From NCBI GenBank assembly GCA_020744425.1, contig JAGMUV010000013.1, positions 1,550,001-1,614,000 of the forward strand: 64,000 nucleotides of DNA. Reading direction: 5' to 3'. The first letter of the stretch is position 1. Each line of letters starts with the position of its first letter. The notes beneath the pieces are model-generated. The model had not been told where the DNA came from, did not search any database, and saw only the letters and a program-made list of their open reading frames with translations. The DNA comes from Dactylonectria macrodidyma. Its lineage: Eukaryota > Ascomycota > Sordariomycetes > Hypocreales > Nectriaceae. A program made the position numbers and the translations under genes. Positions 21,644-32,957 of the stretch are shown piece by piece.

Positions 21644-23974
21644 TCATTTGCCCTCCAGAGCCTCCGCGATCCAAGTCGCCTGGATCGCGCTGACCTTCTT
21701 CGCATAGTTCTTGTTGGTATATACGTGCTCCAAGAACATGATGGCCTCCTTTTTCTGCCCGTGCAACACGCTGGCAGGGTGGATAGCGACAACATGCTTA
21801 CCGTGGACAGTCACGAAACTGCTATCTGGCGCCAACATGGCCGTTCTCAATGCAAACCCGCGGAGGAAGCACTTAAGAAGCTGCTCAGCTCTTTCCGGTG
21901 CAAAGGGTACGAAGGGCTGCGGATCAGGAGGAGGAGCTTCGTCAAGCAACTTCTCCTTGAGGCAAATGCCTCGAAGCTGCCTCCGGATGTTCAAGGCTTG
22001 CCTCATGTTGCGCATGTTGATCTTCCGTTGCTTGCACCAGTCTATCCTGTTGGCATTCTCGGCTGTGTACAGTTGCATAGTAGTGAGGTATGTCATGAGA
22101 TCTCCCTCGCGACGTTGGAGCTCTTTCCTAGTCTCTTCCACTTCCTCCTGCGCCTCTTCTGATTGAACCTGGAGGAAAATGTCATCTCCAGATGTGAGGC
22201 ATGAGATAATGTCGATGGTCTCAGTCACGCAGTCGAACTCAGGTTTTGCGGCTGCCAAGAGAACCGCTGCCAGAGGAGCCGAGATAGGGAGCCGAGCCAT
22301 CTTCTCTCCAACAGCCGTGATCGACCCATCGTCATTCAGCGCGCCCAGAAAGTGCAAGTGAACCAGTGCCCTCTCAATCGATTCCGTCTCTGGTGGGTCC
22401 ATCAGAGGAAATGCAAGCACATCCTGGATCCCACGAGCCTTCATGGTCAAGACCGCCCCAAGGACATCATTTCGAAGAATCTCGGGAAGATCTGCGTCCT
22501 GGAGGCTTTTGAAGGCTTCTTCTGTGTAAAGTCGAAAACATTTGCCAGGCCCTTCACGACCCGCTCGACCAGTCCGCTGCACAGCTGATGACTTCGAGAT
22601 TGGTTTGGCCAAAAGCGATTCCATGCCAAGTCGTGCGCGATATTGCTTCAGCTTTGCCTTTCCAGAGTCCACAATGTATCTCACTCCTGGGACCGTAACT
22701 GAAGTTTCGGCAATGTTTGTCGCCAGTACAATTTTTCTCGTGAACACGGCCTTAACTGGCAGGAAAGCTTGGCGTTGCGCTTCCATTGATAGTTGGCCAT
22801 AGAGAGGAAACACCTTGATTTTGGGGACGTTGGATGCGAGAGTTTCCGCGTATTCTTCAATGAGTTTCTGAGCAGACTCGATTTCTTCCTGGCCAGTCAA
22901 AAAAGCGAGAATGTCTCCAGGCAGCTGCTCCTGAAGATGAACCTTGAAAATGGTCTTGAGAAGAGCATCCTGGAGATCAGCTACAGGTTTCGGCTCATGG
23001 GTGAGCTCCACGGGGTACTGCCGCCCCTTGATTCGAAGAACCTGGGTTGGGCTCACGTCCTTCGTTTCTGGTTGGACGTCCTTGAAAAAGCTCTGAATGA
23101 CACCTACATCGGCTGTTGCGCTCATGATAATCACCTTGAGCGGGATTCCACCGCGACCAGCAAAATCTCCTGCTAGAATCTGCTTCAGAAATCCAACGAG
23201 AAGATCGACATCCAAACTTCGTTCGTGGATTTCGTCAACAACGATGGCACTGTAACTTCGTAGGTGTGGATCTCGTAGCAGCTCCTGCAGCAGCATTCCC
23301 TCCGTCAAGAACTTGATCCTGGTCCCCTTCGGGACCAGATGATCAAATCGAACGGAGTAACCAACAAGACCGTCAGGACGCCCTTTTCCCAGAGGGGTAC
23401 CCGCCTCTTGTGAGACGCGGTGGGCCAAGGTTGTAGCAGCGACTCGTCTCGGCTGCGTAATGGCAATCATGCCGCCGACATACACCTCGTCGTCGGATCC
23501 GGGAACCTTGACCTTTTGCCGCCTGCACCAGGATTCCTGGTAAAGAAACTGAGGGACCTGGGTACTTTTCCCTGAACCTGTTTCACCAACCAGAACGAGC
23601 ACATTGCTGTCCGACTTGCGCATGGCATTTTGGATGTTGTCGCGGTACCTCCAGATAGGAAGTTCTTTGCGCGTCTTGAGCAGCCCGCGGTCTTCTCGAC
23701 TTCTGGTCTTGTCAGAATCCCGGGATCGGAATGACTTCTTTGGCCCAGAACCAGGCACATCTTCCTTGGCCGTGGTGGCCACAGCTTCGTTTGTCTGAGG
23801 AGTTGGTACCGGTGTCGCTGGCTCTGTAGCAACTGTCTTCTTTGCTGATTTTGGGGCAGGCGCTGTGAGGTATCCCTCTAGGGAAATAGCTATTCCTCCG
23901 ATGGTAAGTGCATTAGGATCTGTACGAGTCTTCCGCCTCTTGGCCGGGTGTGCTGAATTATTTTCGGACGCCAT
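21644..23974 (-). CDS. DHR2: DEAH-box RNA helicase, DHR2/DHX33-like
   Basis: ATP-dependent RNA helicase resembling yeast Dhr2, which is needed in the nucleolus for 18S rRNA maturation, and animal DHX33. Single exon, 776 aa (yeast Dhr2 is 735). The first 105 residues are basic and disordered, with a nuclear-signal-like KRRKTR. Helicase motifs are I GETGSGKST (130-138), Ia TQPRRVAA, II DEIH (247-250), III SAT (285-287), V TNIAETSVTVPG and VI QRTGRAGREGPGK. Winged-helix, ratchet and OB-fold (DUF1605) regions follow, ending WIAEALEGK. All key ATPase residues are present. Dhr2 rather than Prp2/16/22/43 is inferred from the short N-terminus and overall size. Confidence 0.9.
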   Translation of the reverse strand: MASENNSAHPAKRRKTRTDPNALTIGGIAISLEGYLTAPAPKSAKKTVATEPATPVPTPQTNEAVATTAKEDVPGSGPKKSFRSRDSDKTRSREDRGLLKTRKELPIWRYRDNIQNAMRKSDSNVLVLVGETGSGKSTQVPQFLYQESWCRRQKVKVPGSDDEVYVGGMIAITQPRRVAATTLAHRVSQEAGTPLGKGRPDGLVGYSVRFDHLVPKGTRIKFLTEGMLLQELLRDPHLRSYSAIVVDEIHERSLDVDLLVGFLKQILAGDFAGRGGIPLKVIIMSATADVGVIQSFFKDVQPETKDVSPTQVLRIKGRQYPVELTHEPKPVADLQDALLKTIFKVHLQEQLPGDILAFLTGQEEIESAQKLIEEYAETLASNVPKIKVFPLYGQLSMEAQRQAFLPVKAVFTRKIVLATNIAETSVTVPGVRYIVDSGKAKLKQYRARLGMESLLAKPISKSSAVQRTGRAGREGPGKCFRLYTEEAFKSLQDADLPEILRNDVLGAVLTMKARGIQDVLAFPLMDPPETESIERALVHLHFLGALNDDGSITAVGEKMARLPISAPLAAVLLAAAKPEFDCVTETIDIISCLTSGDDIFLQVQSEEAQEEVEETRKELQRREGDLMTYLTTMQLYTAENANRIDWCKQRKINMRNMRQALNIRRQLRGICLKEKLLDEAPPPDPQPFVPFAPERAEQLLKCFLRGFALRTAMLAPDSSFVTVHGKHVVAIHPASVLHGQKKEAIMFLEHVYTNKNYAKKVSAIQATWIAEALEGK

Positions 23975-24626
23975 CTTATTGTGAATGCTGGAGGTGACAA
24001 TAGTCCGTCTCTCTGTCTACTTTCCAGCGTGGGAAAATTTGATGGGAAGGCTGGACAAAAACGTCCAAACCTACAGTGTGAATAAACCGAGCACTGTATA
24101 TGACCGCCCTGTACCATCTGCGACAACAATGAACTTCGTACTTTTTACTAGAAATAGTTAATTTCCTAGGCAAACATACGAATTCCGAGGTCTGTCGAGA
24201 CTTTATTGTTTTACTTTGATACACTAACACAAATTGTTTTAATAATACTCCAACATGACCATTGTCATTTTGTCTCATATCATGTAGTCAACAAGAGTCG
24301 CTACCCACGGGTGCTGGCATATCCTTTCAACCAAGGTACTCAGAGAGCAGCAACGTGATAAGACACTAAATATTGGGCTTCACAAAGAATATGGTTGGCT
24401 CCAAAGAGCCGCCCCCAGAACCAGTCACTCGTATGCTTCTAGCACCTGGTCTGGGGCTTATCTCTACGAGTATCCCAGAATAAAGAGGGGCACAGGTGGA
24501 AAGACATACACAGAAGGTAAAATTCTTTCTCCAAACAAATTATATCGATATACCCAAAGAAGAGTCAAACAGCGCTAGCTCTCTTGGTGACGGTGATGGC
24601 GAGGCCTGTCCTTGTTTTATAACCAT
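23975..24626. other. Intergenic between two minus-strand genes
   Basis: Promoter of the DEAH helicase and 3' region of SEC9. About 24130-24300 is AT-rich. No gene was recognised. Confidence 0.5.
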
Positions 24627-25975
24627 TTACTTGATGCGGGCCAACCGCTCACGGTTCATCCGGGTCGCATCATCAACAGCGTCGCTCTACCGAGATGGTC
24701 AACATCGAATATCCGCATCAGCAGTATGTTGATGTCACTTACCTTGTTCATAATCCTGTCGATCTGCTTGTTCTGTGCGTCTACCTCCTTGCCGATGGCT
24801 CTTCCGACCATGTTCATCATGGATACCTGGCCAGACAGCTCGTCGAGGCCATCGTCAATCTGATCCTCGAGCTCATCGGCGCCTTCTTCATCATCTAGGT
24901 TGAACTTGCCATAATCTTTTTTGCGAGGCTGTCTCCGTTGTGCGCCGCTTTGATCGAGGTCCTTGAAGTTGGATTCCATACGCTGGTTTGCGGCGAAGCC
25001 GTCACGGCGAGTGGATTCTCGCGCTTCTCTCTCGGATCTGTGGCGGTTCATGACATCTTCGTCTGCCTTTAGCTGGCGTGATTTGGAGGTGAATGGGTTT
25101 CCAACGTGCACTGCGAACATGCTTCTGTTGAGCGTCTTCAGCTCGGCGGCTCGGTCCTGGGCAATCTTATTCTGGTTGGCGGCTAAGTCGAGATGCTTCT
25201 CCGTGTTGTTCAAGCGTTCGCCCTGAGCACCGAGTCTGGCAAGAGTGGCCCGTCCCACTTCGTTGGCCTGCCTGGCCATCTGGACCGAGCGGTTGACAGA
25301 AGCAGCGCTCTCTTGTTGAATGCCTCGCTTCTCTGCAAGGATTGCCTGGTATTCGGCCTCCTCTTGCTCCTCGGCAGTCAGCTCCCGGGATTCACCATAA
25401 CCGCCGTATGAGCCTCCATCTGCTCCTGACTGTTGGCCATAGGCACCGCTAGAAGGGGCCGTTGGCGGCTGCTTTTGAGCTTGTCTCTCCGGGGCACCAG
25501 CAAAAAGAGCATCCCGGTTGTTATCAGGCTCATCGGGTCGACCAAATCCACCATAACCGCCGGGACCTCTGGCTCCGCCAGCAGGAGTGTTGTATCGGTC
25601 CTGTGTTCCGGCGTTGTCGTATCGATTGCCACCATAGCCTCCACCAGACCCATATCTATCAGCACCGTATCCGCTAGGTGGCTGACTATTGTGGCCTCCA
25701 GGAGGTGCACCGTATGGGTTGGACTGTTGAGAGGAATGCTGGGATGGAGGACCGCCTTGACCGCCGCCTGGGGGACCGCCCAGACCAGAGCGGGCTTGTT
25801 GGTAGGGTGTCATGTTGGCGTACTTTGCTTCGTCGGCATAGGGATCGTTACCCCCAGGTTTGGCGTAGGGATTGCTGGAGGCAGGGGATTGGGAGGATTT
25901 CTTGCGGCTGAAGAGTGCATTGCGATTGGCGTCGTCGCCGTCGTCACCCTTCTTTCCAAAGCCGAACTTCTTCAT
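24627..25975 (-). CDS. SEC9: t-SNARE Sec9 (SNAP-25 family)
   Basis: Plasma-membrane Qbc-SNARE that pairs with Sso-type syntaxin and Snc-type v-SNARE for exocytic vesicle fusion. Exons are 25975-24743 and 24686-24627, with a 56-nt GTAAGT..GTAG intron; the product is 430 aa. The N-terminus MKKFGFGKKGDDGDDANRNALF is typical of fungal Sec9. A Gly/Pro/Tyr/Gln-rich disordered region spans about 30-195 and includes NPYAKPG and a second NRDALF. The Qb SNARE helix is at about 222-288 and the Qc helix at about 365-428. The small last exon supplies SDAVDDATRMNRERLARIK, which completes the Qc heptads; the unspliced frame instead runs into an unrelated tail. No membrane anchor or Cys palmitoylation cluster is visible, as in yeast Sec9. 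Confidence 0.93.
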
Positions 25976-27890
25976 GGCGATGGATGTAAGCTGTGAAATT
26001 GGATTCGAGGGTTATCTGAGTGAGGGCCAGGCGTTGAAAGGAGGATCGAGGGTGTTTTGAAGAAGGGAGGAGAAGTTTCAAGCCAGATCGGTGGCAAGTC
26101 AGCGAGTCTTATGTTGTGGCTGATGATGGATGGTGGATGAGCAGCTGAGAGATGTGGATTAAGGATTGGAGACAGGGGAGTGAGTGGTGGACCCTTGCGA
26201 TGGGCGGTGGCTTTTGGCGCTACTTATCCAGGTGGGCTCTATCCAGGTTGGAGGGGCCTGGCGGCGAACGGATTGTTTCGGGAAGGGGGGGTTGAATCAG
26301 GCGTCAGTCAGGCGTGTCGAGGCGACGGCAGACTACTAACATATGTACCTTATGTATGGCATAAACTTAGCACTGATTCTTGGCCGCTGAACCAAAGGTC
26401 ACAGGCCACACGCGCCTAACAAGTGCCCAATGGCTCCTAGGACTCCATGTGCGCTTTTATTAGAACAGGCTATTGCAAGGTACGAAGTAAGACGCATTAT
26501 ACCTACTCTGGATGTGGTCATGCCCACCCCGGCCCCTCCTCAGAGCCCCTCCATGTAACCCCTCTACTGGGCTTTCACTTCTCCCTGACGCAAAGCGAGC
26601 CCCAGGTGAGGTTTGTGCTGAGGTGCGCTCAGGGTATCCAGTGCACACTAAGCTTCAGGCCTTCTAAGGGGGCTTGGAATCTGTTCCAGTGCCAGAGATG
26701 CGACTGAATCCGGCCAAAGGATGTGTGGCTGAGCCTTTTGCTTCGTCAGTGAGTGGCGGCGCCCACGCAATTGCTTAGGCCGTCATCGCCAGGTTGATGT
26801 TAGGAAGCTAGGCTTTCAGCTTGACGTTCCACGCTCTCAGCTCCAGCCTTTGATTTTATTTTATGCTGTCAGCAGGAAAAGGACAGACTCACCTGGATTG
26901 ACATGGGTGGCTACGGAGAAGAATCTTGGAAGGGGAAAGAGAGCAAGCAACCGAATTTCTTTCCCTGGTGTCAAAATTGCGAGGAATAAAAAACCTAGAA
27001 AACTCCAAGCTAAGCTTTTGATCAAAGCGACTTCAACAATTAATCGCTGCGAGAGGTATACTGGCTCTGACGAGAATCCCTCAGTCTCCAATAGGTAGGC
27101 TATCTACTTGAAATAGAGTCGTGGAATCGAAGAGTCATAGTTAGTGGATGCATGAACGGGCATGGTAGACTGTGCCTTCTAGTCAAAGGGTCATACAAAT
27201 GCCCGCCGCCGCCATCTACTTCTTGCTCTACGATTAGGTTGAGACAGCCATGGACAGCTTTCTGGGGGAGTGGTCAGTGGATCTCGGGGAGTGGGGACGC
27301 TATAACAGGCCGAGGATCCACTGAAGTCCACTAAAGAACTGCTGAGACTCTGGGGAGTTGGCCAGTGAGGCAACAACTCGCTTTGCAGGTTCTCACAGGG
27401 CTCACATGATTGGCTGCTTGGCCGATGCGTCACTCCTGACTCGTCACGACTCATTCTCCGTCTCCCTCTCGGTCGTTCGGCAGCCTCAATCGGCCATCTA
27501 TCTACAATGCTTTTAAGTCCGCAAACACCTCGCGCCGACTTCACATCCCCTCCTTCGGCCCTGGAATTGCAACCCGCTGTTGACCGAAACCAAGCATATC
27601 CTAATCTATCTTGTCATTCGCGCCATCATCATGTCTTCTCTCTTCTGAATCGACTCTCTGGCTGTGTCACCCTCCCGTGATCCATACATCACTCCAATCC
27701 ATACCCTACACAAACAATCAAGATGATACTCCGAAAAACTTGCTCTTGCTTATTATTTGGCAATAGATATCTCGACTTAGGACTTACAATACGACGGCGC
27801 GCATCAATTTCCTCAGTATCCTGAACTTGCTTTTGGCCTGAACAACACCGCGATTTCATTTCGCTTCCTGCCGGTCACCGCACCTTCAAT
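25976..27890. other. Divergent promoter region, SEC9 / GTPase gene
   Basis: A 1.9-kb stretch with no recognised gene. The right part (about 27440-27890) is CT-rich with short runs of A and probably holds the leader of the GTPase gene. Elsewhere only short frames occur. Confidence 0.5.
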
Positions 27891-30536
27891 ATGGCTTCAG
27901 TTTTCACCTATGATCCTGACCCTCCAAGGGTATCATCCCCATGGATTCTCCCTAGTGACCTTAGCAAGAAAGATAGCGAAGCTGGCCATGGCCCCCAAAC
28001 CCCTGGGGCCGTCCAAGTCCAGCCTGGCTTGCTCTCCGAGTATGGCGTCACAAAATTGGAAGCAGAGCCCCAAAGTGGCCCAACCGAATACAAGCTCCAC
28101 CTGCTTCTAAGACAACGGAGAGTGTTCAATGAGATGAGCACAGCGAAACCAGCACCACCATCATCTCAGCCTCTTGTGGGCGGCTCCTCGAAACCTTCCA
28201 CCCCCAGCCCAATTGCCTCTAGCCAGCCACGTCAAGAAAGGCTCCAGCATCTGACCACCCAGCTCCTATGGAGACTGCAACAGTCTTCTCCCTATCATGC
28301 CTCTAGCTCCAAGGAGCTGGCTCTTCCGAGGTTGCCCGACGATGCCGTGGATCTTACCGCTCCCGTCAAGCTCAATAAGCTTGTCCCCGGGCTCGAAGAG
28401 TCACGAGGTGCTCTATACGAGATTGGTGTATCCGACGATGGAACTCTCATCGGGCTCACCAAAGATGAAATGGATGAGAGTATCGCCACCCTGAGGGTTA
28501 TGGCCGCTAGCCTTGGCTGCTATGTCGAGGTCCTCCGCATGGTCATCGTTGGAGAATGCGAATGGGTCGAATCGGCAGAATTGATCGACCACTCTGTTAC
28601 ATCGCCGGTTCAAATCACCCGAAGAGGCAAGCTATGGGTTGCAGAAGCCCTCGTGATGCCCAATCTCGGCTTTACAGAGGGCACCGAGGAAAACCCCAAC
28701 TCAACGAATCTAGGCTCTGACCAAGCGGGTTCGGAGAGTATTGCAATTCCTAGTCGTGGTAGCTCTACGACTCCACAATTGAGAGTCACCTTCACAGGGC
28801 CAACAACGTCCGGAAAGTCCAGTTTACTTGGTACGTTGTCGACGGGGACCTTAGACAACGGCCGTGGAAAGAGTCGACTTAGCCTATTGAAGCACCGGCA
28901 TGAGGTCGTCTCGGGAATCACCAGCTCCATAGCCCAGGAGCTTATAGGATACAAGAACCGGGCCATCCTGAACTATTCTCACGGCAATATTGAGTCATGG
29001 GTGGATATCCACAACTGTTCCGAGGAGGGGCGTCTCGTCTTCGTCTCTGATTCGGCAGGACATCCCAGGTATCGACGTACAGTGCTGCGTGGCTTGATGA
29101 ATTGGGAGCCTCATTGGATCATCCTCTGCATCGCTGCGGATGATGCGGATGCCCCCTCCAGCAATTATGGTGCGACGTCCTCAGCGCGGGATGTTCTTGG
29201 CGTCGCTGCAGCGGGTGTCGACCTTGTCAAAGCTCACTTAACTCTGTCGCTCAAGATGGAAGTCCCCATGGCTATTGTTATCACAAAATTGGATCTCGCC
29301 TCCAAGACAAGTCTTCAGAGAACAATGATCAAAGTCCTCACGGCCATCAAAGACGTTGGGCGAATGCCCAAGATTCTTCAACCAGATCAAACACAGCACG
29401 AAGACCTCAAGGAGGTGCCTGTAGAGGACCATGTCAAGGTTCAGGAGCTACTGAAAGGCATTATCCAGAGCGGAAGGTTGACTCAACTTGTTCCAATCGT
29501 GCTGACGAGCGCCGTCAAGGGCAGTGGCATCGGCTTGATGCATGCACTCCTAGAGAACCTCCCGTTGCCACCCACGCCTACCTCCCGCGACCTTGTGGGC
29601 ATGGCCCTGAATCCAGAGCAGCCAAAGTGTCTATTTCACATTGACGATACTTTCAACCTGCCAGCCTCCTACAACACATTGGCCGGAAATCCCGGGAAAC
29701 AGGCAGACCAAGGCATCGTTGTTTCTGGCCACCTCCGCTTCGGGCGTCTCTCAGTGGGCGATAAGATTGTTATTGGACCGTTCCCATCCGAAGAGGATGA
29801 TCCGCGTGGCTCGACACCCGAGGACCGACCATCTCCTGGTAGCTATGGGCTCTCGATATCCCATCCATCGTCGGCAGAACTAGCTCGAATAGCCATAAAA
29901 AACGCAGTGTCCGCTTCAACTATTGCAGGAGAGTGGCACGACGCGCATATCGTGAGTATTCGGAACCTCCGATTACCCGTGTTGACCTTGGAAGCCGGAC
30001 AAGCTGGTTCCATTGGCCTCATACTCCAACCTCGTCCAGTCGATCATCAGAATGGCGCCTTGGGCTCAACACAGCCCTCGGATGATACCCCTCGCATTCG
30101 TCGAGGCATGATTCTCGCTGTTCCCTCGAAACACATGGCAGACACTGGGTTGAAGCTGCAGGCAGCTAGCGGGTTCACAGCAGTGTTCAATGACGCAGAA
30201 GCGGGGGGCCTCGCTATTGGCTCTTTCGTTAACATCTACATTGCCAGTATCAGGACGGTGGCTCGAATCCGTCGCATCTCACACCAAGATCAGGGGTGGG
30301 AAGTGGGCACGGTTGCGACAGACGAAATGGACGACATTTTCAACCTGAATGAGGCTGACGTCGAACCAGAGATGGAGACAGGATCAAACAAGGGTGGGAT
30401 TGAAGTGTCGTTAGAGTTGTTACATCATCGAGAGTGGATTGAGTTGGGTTCACGGGTGATACTGTTAGAAGGAGGAAGTCAGGATAGATCTGGCCTGGAA
30501 GGATTTGTGGGCAAGGTGGTTGAGATTGTTGATTAG
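27891..30536 (+). CDS. GTPBP1/GTPBP2-like translational GTPase
   Basis: Large GTPase of the EF-Tu-like GTPBP1/2 family. Animal members act in ribosome rescue and mRNA surveillance, and S. cerevisiae lacks a clear orthologue. Single exon, 881 aa. Residues 1-150 are disordered. The region 160-255 contains the family block ALYEIGVSDDGTLIGL and CYVEVL. The G domain starts near 297: G1 GPTTSGKSS (303-311), G2-like SGITSS (341-346), G3 DSAGH (387-391), G4 TKLD (465-468). The G1 loop lacks the usual Asp of GNVDAGKS, and G3 has DSAGH for DLAGH. EF-Tu-like beta-barrel domains 2 and 3 follow from about 585, with inserted low-complexity loops, ending GKVVEIVD. The gene converges with EMC6 (196 nt apart). 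Confidence 0.87.
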   Translation: MASVFTYDPDPPRVSSPWILPSDLSKKDSEAGHGPQTPGAVQVQPGLLSEYGVTKLEAEPQSGPTEYKLHLLLRQRRVFNEMSTAKPAPPSSQPLVGGSSKPSTPSPIASSQPRQERLQHLTTQLLWRLQQSSPYHASSSKELALPRLPDDAVDLTAPVKLNKLVPGLEESRGALYEIGVSDDGTLIGLTKDEMDESIATLRVMAASLGCYVEVLRMVIVGECEWVESAELIDHSVTSPVQITRRGKLWVAEALVMPNLGFTEGTEENPNSTNLGSDQAGSESIAIPSRGSSTTPQLRVTFTGPTTSGKSSLLGTLSTGTLDNGRGKSRLSLLKHRHEVVSGITSSIAQELIGYKNRAILNYSHGNIESWVDIHNCSEEGRLVFVSDSAGHPRYRRTVLRGLMNWEPHWIILCIAADDADAPSSNYGATSSARDVLGVAAAGVDLVKAHLTLSLKMEVPMAIVITKLDLASKTSLQRTMIKVLTAIKDVGRMPKILQPDQTQHEDLKEVPVEDHVKVQELLKGIIQSGRLTQLVPIVLTSAVKGSGIGLMHALLENLPLPPTPTSRDLVGMALNPEQPKCLFHIDDTFNLPASYNTLAGNPGKQADQGIVVSGHLRFGRLSVGDKIVIGPFPSEEDDPRGSTPEDRPSPGSYGLSISHPSSAELARIAIKNAVSASTIAGEWHDAHIVSIRNLRLPVLTLEAGQAGSIGLILQPRPVDHQNGALGSTQPSDDTPRIRRGMILAVPSKHMADTGLKLQAASGFTAVFNDAEAGGLAIGSFVNIYIASIRTVARIRRISHQDQGWEVGTVATDEMDDIFNLNEADVEPEMETGSNKGGIEVSLELLHHREWIELGSRVILLEGGSQDRSGLEGFVGKVVEIVD

Positions 30537-30732
30537 ATCTAGGACAGCGTTTTTCTTTTTTCTTTTTGCGACTTGTATCTTTTTTATGCCAGCGCTGTAT
30601 TTCGTTCATGGTTTCAATACAAGCAACGCCTCATCTGTCGACCCGACCTCAAGAGACCAGTCGCATAACAAATGTATCCCGAAACTCCAATGACGCCATA
30701 TATATGCCAAAAATGCATAAAGGCGCGAGGGC

Positions 30733-31162
30733 TCACACCCTCACCAAGCCGTAAAATAAGGTCCACGTCAAGATGAAGCCGGAGATACCGCTGAAGGCAC
30801 CACTGAGCCAGAAGTCGAAGACACCGCGATAGAAGCGGGTAGGGTCTAGAGGAGGGCGGCCTTCGGATAGCGAATCGGGAGCGACCCTGAAGATGTAGAA
30901 GAGGAGGGTTGTGATGAAGGAGAAGACGAAGTAGACGAGGAAGCCGCTGTAAGATTCGAGGCCTAGGATGCCCACGCTGACGCCGAACAGGGAGGCCGTC
31001 AAGCTTTGGAGGTTGGAAAGGGTCTGCGCGAGAACAGAGATATGTAAGCATGGCGTTTATTGGGCGCGAGGCATGTCAAGAGAGCTGGTGACTGACCTTG
31101 CTGTTGTGCATTACCGACTCCTGGACGATGGGGTGGATCTGGAATTCGCGTTCGGACGACAT
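30733..31162 (-). CDS. EMC6: ER membrane protein complex subunit 6
   Basis: Small core subunit of the ER membrane insertase complex EMC, which inserts tail-anchored and multi-pass proteins. Exons are 31162-31097 and 31023-30733, with a 73-nt GTCAGT..GCAG intron; the product is 118 aa (yeast 108, human 110). The first exon encodes MSSEREFQIHPIVQESVMHN, typical of the family's cytosolic start, and joins SK to TLSNLQSLTASLFGVSVGIL. Three hydrophobic segments are visible: LTASLFGVSVGILGLESY, LVYFVFSFITTLLFYIF, and AFSGISGFILTWTLFYGLV. It is divergent from HEM12 with a 406-bp shared promoter. Confidence 0.93.
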
Positions 31163-31568
31163 TGTAGGCGGGTTTACGGATGGCGCAAATGGATGAGAGG
31201 GACAAAATTGCTATCGGAAAGCTCTGGAGCTATAGGTTTCGCAGAGTCTTGAGATCGTGGGGCGAATGGTCCTTGTTGGTAGCTGGCCGGTCTCCAGTGT
31301 CGAGGTGATTGAAGCTGGCGCGATAGCTCTGGATGGAAGACGACGACGTGTCGGCCCGACTCTCTCCGTGCAGTGGTGTAGGGTAAGCTAGGAGAGGTGG
31401 AGCATGAAGCTGGCGGGAGCCAACCCCGGCTTTCTCAGCGGGTACGTACGGCTAGACCCCTCCACCATTAGTCAATTGAATCGAATTGAACCTCAACTCC
31501 CGAACAAGCCGCGGGGTAGTTTCATTTTCGACGCAATTCATTTCTCCGCATCACGACAATCGACGACA
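31163..31568. promoter_or_regulatory. Shared divergent promoter, EMC6 / HEM12
   Basis: 406 bp between two start codons. It contains a GGTACGTACGGC palindrome near 31441 and no open frame of note. No specific factor site could be assigned. Confidence 0.45.
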
Positions 31569-32957
31569 ATGGCGCACAACTTTGAGCCTCTCAAGAACGA
31601 CCTGTTGCTCCGGGCAGCATGGGGTGGGTTTTATCTGCTCCTGTGAACATGTGTGGGCTGGCGGCAGTGTTACGGAAAACGGAGCTAAGCTGAGATTTGT
31701 TGCATCATGAACAGGTCAAAAAGTAGAGCGCCCTCCCATGTGGGTGATGCGACAGGGTAAGAAGATGGAATCCAACTCCCGGGGAAAATGGAACGAAGAT
31801 AACTGACTCTTGCGAACAGCTGGACGATACCTCCCCGAGTACCACGAGGTCAAGGGCAACCGGGACTTCTTCGAATGCTGTCGTGACCCTGAGGTCGCCT
31901 CGACCATCACCCTGCAGCCCGTTGAGCGATACACAGGACTTCTTGATGCCGCCATCATCTTCTCGGATATCCTCGTCATCCCGCAGGCCATGGGTATGGT
32001 GGTTGAGATGGTGGATAAGAAGGGCCCGCACTTTCCGAACCCCCTCAAGACTCCCGACGACGGACAATACGGCGAGGTGCTTGCGCGCGACGTCGACGTG
32101 GCCGCCGAGCTCGGCTATGTGTACGACGCCATCACTCTGACGCGCAAGAAGCTTGCCGGCGAGGTTCCCTTGATTGGCTTCTGCGGCGCGCCCTGGACTC
32201 TCTTCTGTTACATGGTAGAGGGTGGCGGCACCAAGCTGTTTGCGCAGGTCAAGACATGGATATACAAGTATCCCGAAGAGTCCAAGAAGCTACTGAGCAA
32301 GATTGCCGATATTTGCGTGGATCACTTGGCGTTACAGGTCAAGGCGGGAGCACAGGTAGGCTGGAACCTTGGGAGAAAACACTGAGGGAGGGAAGGATGC
32401 AATGATGGCTGACAGTAACTGGGCATAGCTGGTGATGGTCTTTGACTCTTGGGCTGGAGAGCTGGGTCCTTCGTCGTACCGCCAATTCTCGGAGCCCTAC
32501 CTGGCGCACATTGCCGAGAAGCTACCCGGTAAGCTGAAGAGCCTCGGCCTTGAGCGCGTGCCCATGACCGTGTTCCCCAAGGGAGCCTGGTATGCGCTCG
32601 ACTCTGCGTGCAACCTGGGTTACAACGTAGTGGGGATGGACTGGCTGCACGACGCCAAAGAAGCCGTCAAGATCCGAGGCGACCGCAACACTGTGTTCCA
32701 GGGCAACGCTGACCCGGGCATTTTGTACGGAACGAAGGAGGGCATTACTGCGGCGGTGCAGGAGATGATTGACGGTTTCTGGGTCGGAAACAAGGGATGG
32801 ATTGCCAACCTCGGCCACGGTACGTTGCCGTTGCTTGAGAACATCATCGCATGCATGTTTGGGACGCTGACCAAGTATTCCAGGAATTACGCCTAGTGTT
32901 CATCCGGACAACCTTAAGCACTTTTTTGAGGAGATCCATAGGTTGACAAAGAACTAA
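31569..32957 (+). CDS. HEM12: Uroporphyrinogen decarboxylase
   Basis: Cytosolic enzyme of haem synthesis that converts uroporphyrinogen III to coproporphyrinogen III. Five exons: 31569-31623, 31715-31756, 31820-32355, 32429-32819 and 32884-32957, giving 365 aa (yeast Hem12 is 362). All junctions keep frame: [38 protein letters not shown], and [14 protein letters not shown]. The signature [16 protein letters not shown], split by intron 2, carries the Arg residues that bind the propionates. Also present are [12 protein letters not shown] (catalytic Asp), [25 protein letters not shown], and the C-terminal HG(I)TP loop. Introns are 58-91 nt. Exon 2 is only 42 nt. No missing residues were noticed. 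Confidence 0.95.

Noticed and set aside
24656..24742. Unspliced C-terminus of SEC9 (ends in a frame through the intron)
   Set aside because: A consensus GTAAGT donor and TAG acceptor restore the Qc SNARE heptads in the last exon.
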